A DNA stretch of 64,000 bases from Bombus terrestris. Taxonomy: Eukaryota > Arthropoda > Insecta > Hymenoptera > Apidae. The stretch covers positions 1,924,001 through 1,988,000 of the forward strand of contig NC_063282.1 in assembly GCF_910591885.1 (NCBI RefSeq), in the 5' to 3' direction. A model generated the notes under the pieces. The model did no database searches. It was not told the DNA's origin and saw only the letters and a program-made list of their open reading frames with translations. Every line of letters begins with the position of its first letter. Within the stretch, counting starts at the first letter, position 1. Made by a program: the position numbers and the translations under genes. Positions 61,973-64,000 of this stretch are shown one piece after another.

Positions 61973-64000
61973 GTGAGTATTCTGTTTTCTGTCTTAATCC
62001 CGCGGTAAGATCGTTTTGCAAAGAGTCTTGGCAGATTTCTCTTCCGTCACGCCACAAAAGAAAGTGTACACCGTTTCAGTCGCCTATCTGACTTAATAAA
62101 AAAAAATGTAATAGCCATTTATTTAAATAATGGCCAAATTTGTTTGAATTATGGTAAAGTGCTTTACTAATCAAGCTTTCAATAAGATACAGAAGAAGAA
62201 TGCTTTGGATAATAAACGTTTTATTATTTAATTGCAAATCGAATTACAGAATGAATATCGATGAAATACCAAAATAGGAGTTGGTTTATCATTCGATTGC
62301 AAATCATGTTAAGAAAATGAATACAATTGACAAAATATCAGATACAAAAGGAAACGAAACGAGAAACTGTGGAGAGATGAGGTAGGAAATAAGCGAGCGG
62401 AAAAAGTGAAAGACGTGATGGGATTGTTTGGTACTCTAACTCTAACAGGAGGAAAGGTGTAGAGGGAAAAAGACAATAGTAGGGACGGATGCCTTCCACC
62501 CACATTCCTCGCGGCGGTGCAGTGGCATAGTAATCGCTTAACGGTACATCTGCTGACTTGCCCGTTCCGTAATACCAGCTTTCTGTCGAATCAAAAACCG
62601 GAATCCTACGATAATAGCGCAATTACACGGTAATGAAGCTTTGTCACTTTTTATCGCCACAAATTAAGTAGCTAGTCAAAGTGGCAGTTTATGTATATTA
62701 ATTATTCGTTTATATATAAACTACGGATTTTTAATTAATAGAAAATTTGACGGTGCAGAAATGGACAGAATTCCAAAGAATATCTAATATATATAAAATA
62801 TTCAAAACGAAGTATGAGTAACTGATGATAAATATAATAACTTGCAAGTTGCATGTGGTTTTAGAGGGTTGATCATTAAAATTTTTCCTGATATATGGGA
62901 ATGAAGTAGGTATTTATACTGAGATATATTGTACGTATGTATGAGAACAAAGTCGAACAAACTAAGGCATTTTTCTAGATACAATGGTGTTCCTTTGTTG
63001 ATATCACGACATTGTTATTAATGTTTAATCATGTGGTGTAATTTTGTTGAAAACGATTTGCGCGAAGACTACATTTTATTTTAGCATTATCGGCGTCAAA
63101 CTGCTTCGATAACCGATGTTAAATTGCTGTTTGTTAACGCTGCAGTAAGATTATTAGGAACAAATATAACAGCATCGAAGATAACGCTTAATCTAATACA
63201 ATAAAGGAAGGTATTATTTGTTGAATGCTCGATGCTTTCGAACCATGCTTCTTGCTTACTCATTGTTTTCTAAGAAAGTGCTTTAAATCAATTTTCAATA
63301 TCTCTAAAAAATAAATTAACTCTTGCAAGTTAAAAATATGTCTGAATGGGAATTGATTTGCTATCGATCATACGACATACTATGCGTTTGCGATTAACGC
63401 GATATTTATTAATTAATTTCGAGATTAATTTTTATTTTCTTCTGGCGCACCCAGCGACTTGTCTCAATTTGAATATTTAAACGAGACACATGCGATGATC
63501 ACGATTTTAATATTTTATCAATCAGTTTCAATCGTAAACACTTGCGTTCGAGTATGTATATCCAATGAAATTTTAATTAAACTTCGGCAAAAAATTAGCA
63601 ATTGATGATTGATGATGTTATCAGCGGTTCGTGATTCACATTTTAATTTTTCGCATGATTAATATTTTCAATTATCAATTGACGATTAAAGAATGGCATC
63701 AACCGATGAAATCGGTACAATGCAATGATTAATTTCTTTCAATCAACTGCACATAAATTAATAAAATAAATTAAAAATTCTTATCAGTCACTTATGCCTG
63801 ATAGCAATGTCTGGAATAATCGCAAAATATTTAAGTGAAAAACAATCAGGTATAATTTATTTATACGATCTGTTCTCTAGTTAATCGAATTCCCACGAAA
63901 TACCAAACAATATAAATAATAATAATAACGAATAATATAGTCGTGTCGTCTCAACGATTAATTTACGCTCGAAGAAAATTCAACAAGGTGAAGCGCCTCT
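61973..64000 (+). other. Mhcl intron running off the window
   Basis: AT-rich sequence after donor gtgagt at 61973, with no further Mhcl coding exon before the window ends. The minus-strand exon-like fragment at 62500-62582 is the only GC-richer island seen. Confidence 0.6.
62500..62582 (-). CDS. Exon-like fragment on the minus strand, unknown protein
   Basis: The minus strand shows a pyrimidine-containing acceptor (tttttgattcgacag) followed by an open frame SWYYGTGKSADVPLSDYYAT then APPRGMW. Codon use is GC-rich at third positions, and a possible donor follows at gtggaa, or at gtgggt two codons earlier (other phase). Phase 0 at the first donor would allow joining to 60754-60692. No family is recognised and no start exon was found. 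It may equally be a conserved element or chance. Confidence 0.2.

Noticed and set aside
61764..62057. 97-codon minus-strand frame
   Set aside because: It is the antisense shadow of the Mhcl exon 61838-61972 plus flanking intron.

Overview
Eukaryotic, intron-rich, AT-rich sequence from an insect. Protein matches are closest to insect versions of animal genes, and the overall look (AT-rich introns broken by short GC-rich islands, compact terminal exons) suggests a hymenopteran such as a bee. The order and genus are inference. No rRNA, tRNA, CRISPR, virus or toxin gene was recognised. Four protein-coding genes were assembled by hand from conserved exons, GT/AG splice sites and codon phase.

(1) Positions 1-33069, plus strand: kibra (WWC family, upstream Hippo-pathway scaffold). 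The window starts inside the gene. The exon for the first WW domain is not in the window, and coding begins at 5631 with the second WW domain. Eleven exons carry WW2, coiled coils, the C2 domain, the aPKC-region motifs and a C-terminal PDZ ligand, ending at 33069. Two exons before the coiled coil are separated from the rest by a 20.6 kb intron (6322-26908). That intron holds GC-rich islands, a polypurine belt, a TATA-like promoter (21204) and two exon-like open frames (21268-21438 and 25618-25929). Both open frames end in GT donors in exactly the phase needed to join the next kibra exon. They may be alternative first exons giving Kibra forms without WW domains.

(2) Positions 36135-48208, plus strand: a complete ten-exon gene for a type I membrane protein of about 887 residues, resembling the KIAA1549 (UPF0606) family. 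Its signal-peptide exon is isolated 3.9 kb upstream and was found by phase matching. One of its introns carries two tandem copies of a short element with inverted ends.

(3) Positions 49291-50957, minus strand: complete five-exon HEMK1-type mitochondrial release-factor glutamine methyltransferase (350 residues). It converges on gene 2, and the 3' ends probably overlap.

(4) Positions 53203-61972 and beyond, plus strand: N-terminal part of class XVIII myosin (Drosophila Mhcl, vertebrate MYO18A) with a KE-rich start, proline-rich and Gln/His tracts and a PDZ domain. The motor domain lies past the window. It is head-to-head with HEMK1, with an NRF-1/Ewg-type palindrome at 51481 between them.

Other structure: an 81 bp near-palindromic mariner MITE with TA duplication at 61140-61220; a long hairpin at 56649-56774 resembling a miRNA precursor; an inverted repeat at 44937-45063; and two exon-like fragments on the minus strand inside Mhcl introns that may belong to a nested gene. 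Exon and promoter calls without a conserved protein behind them are hypotheses.
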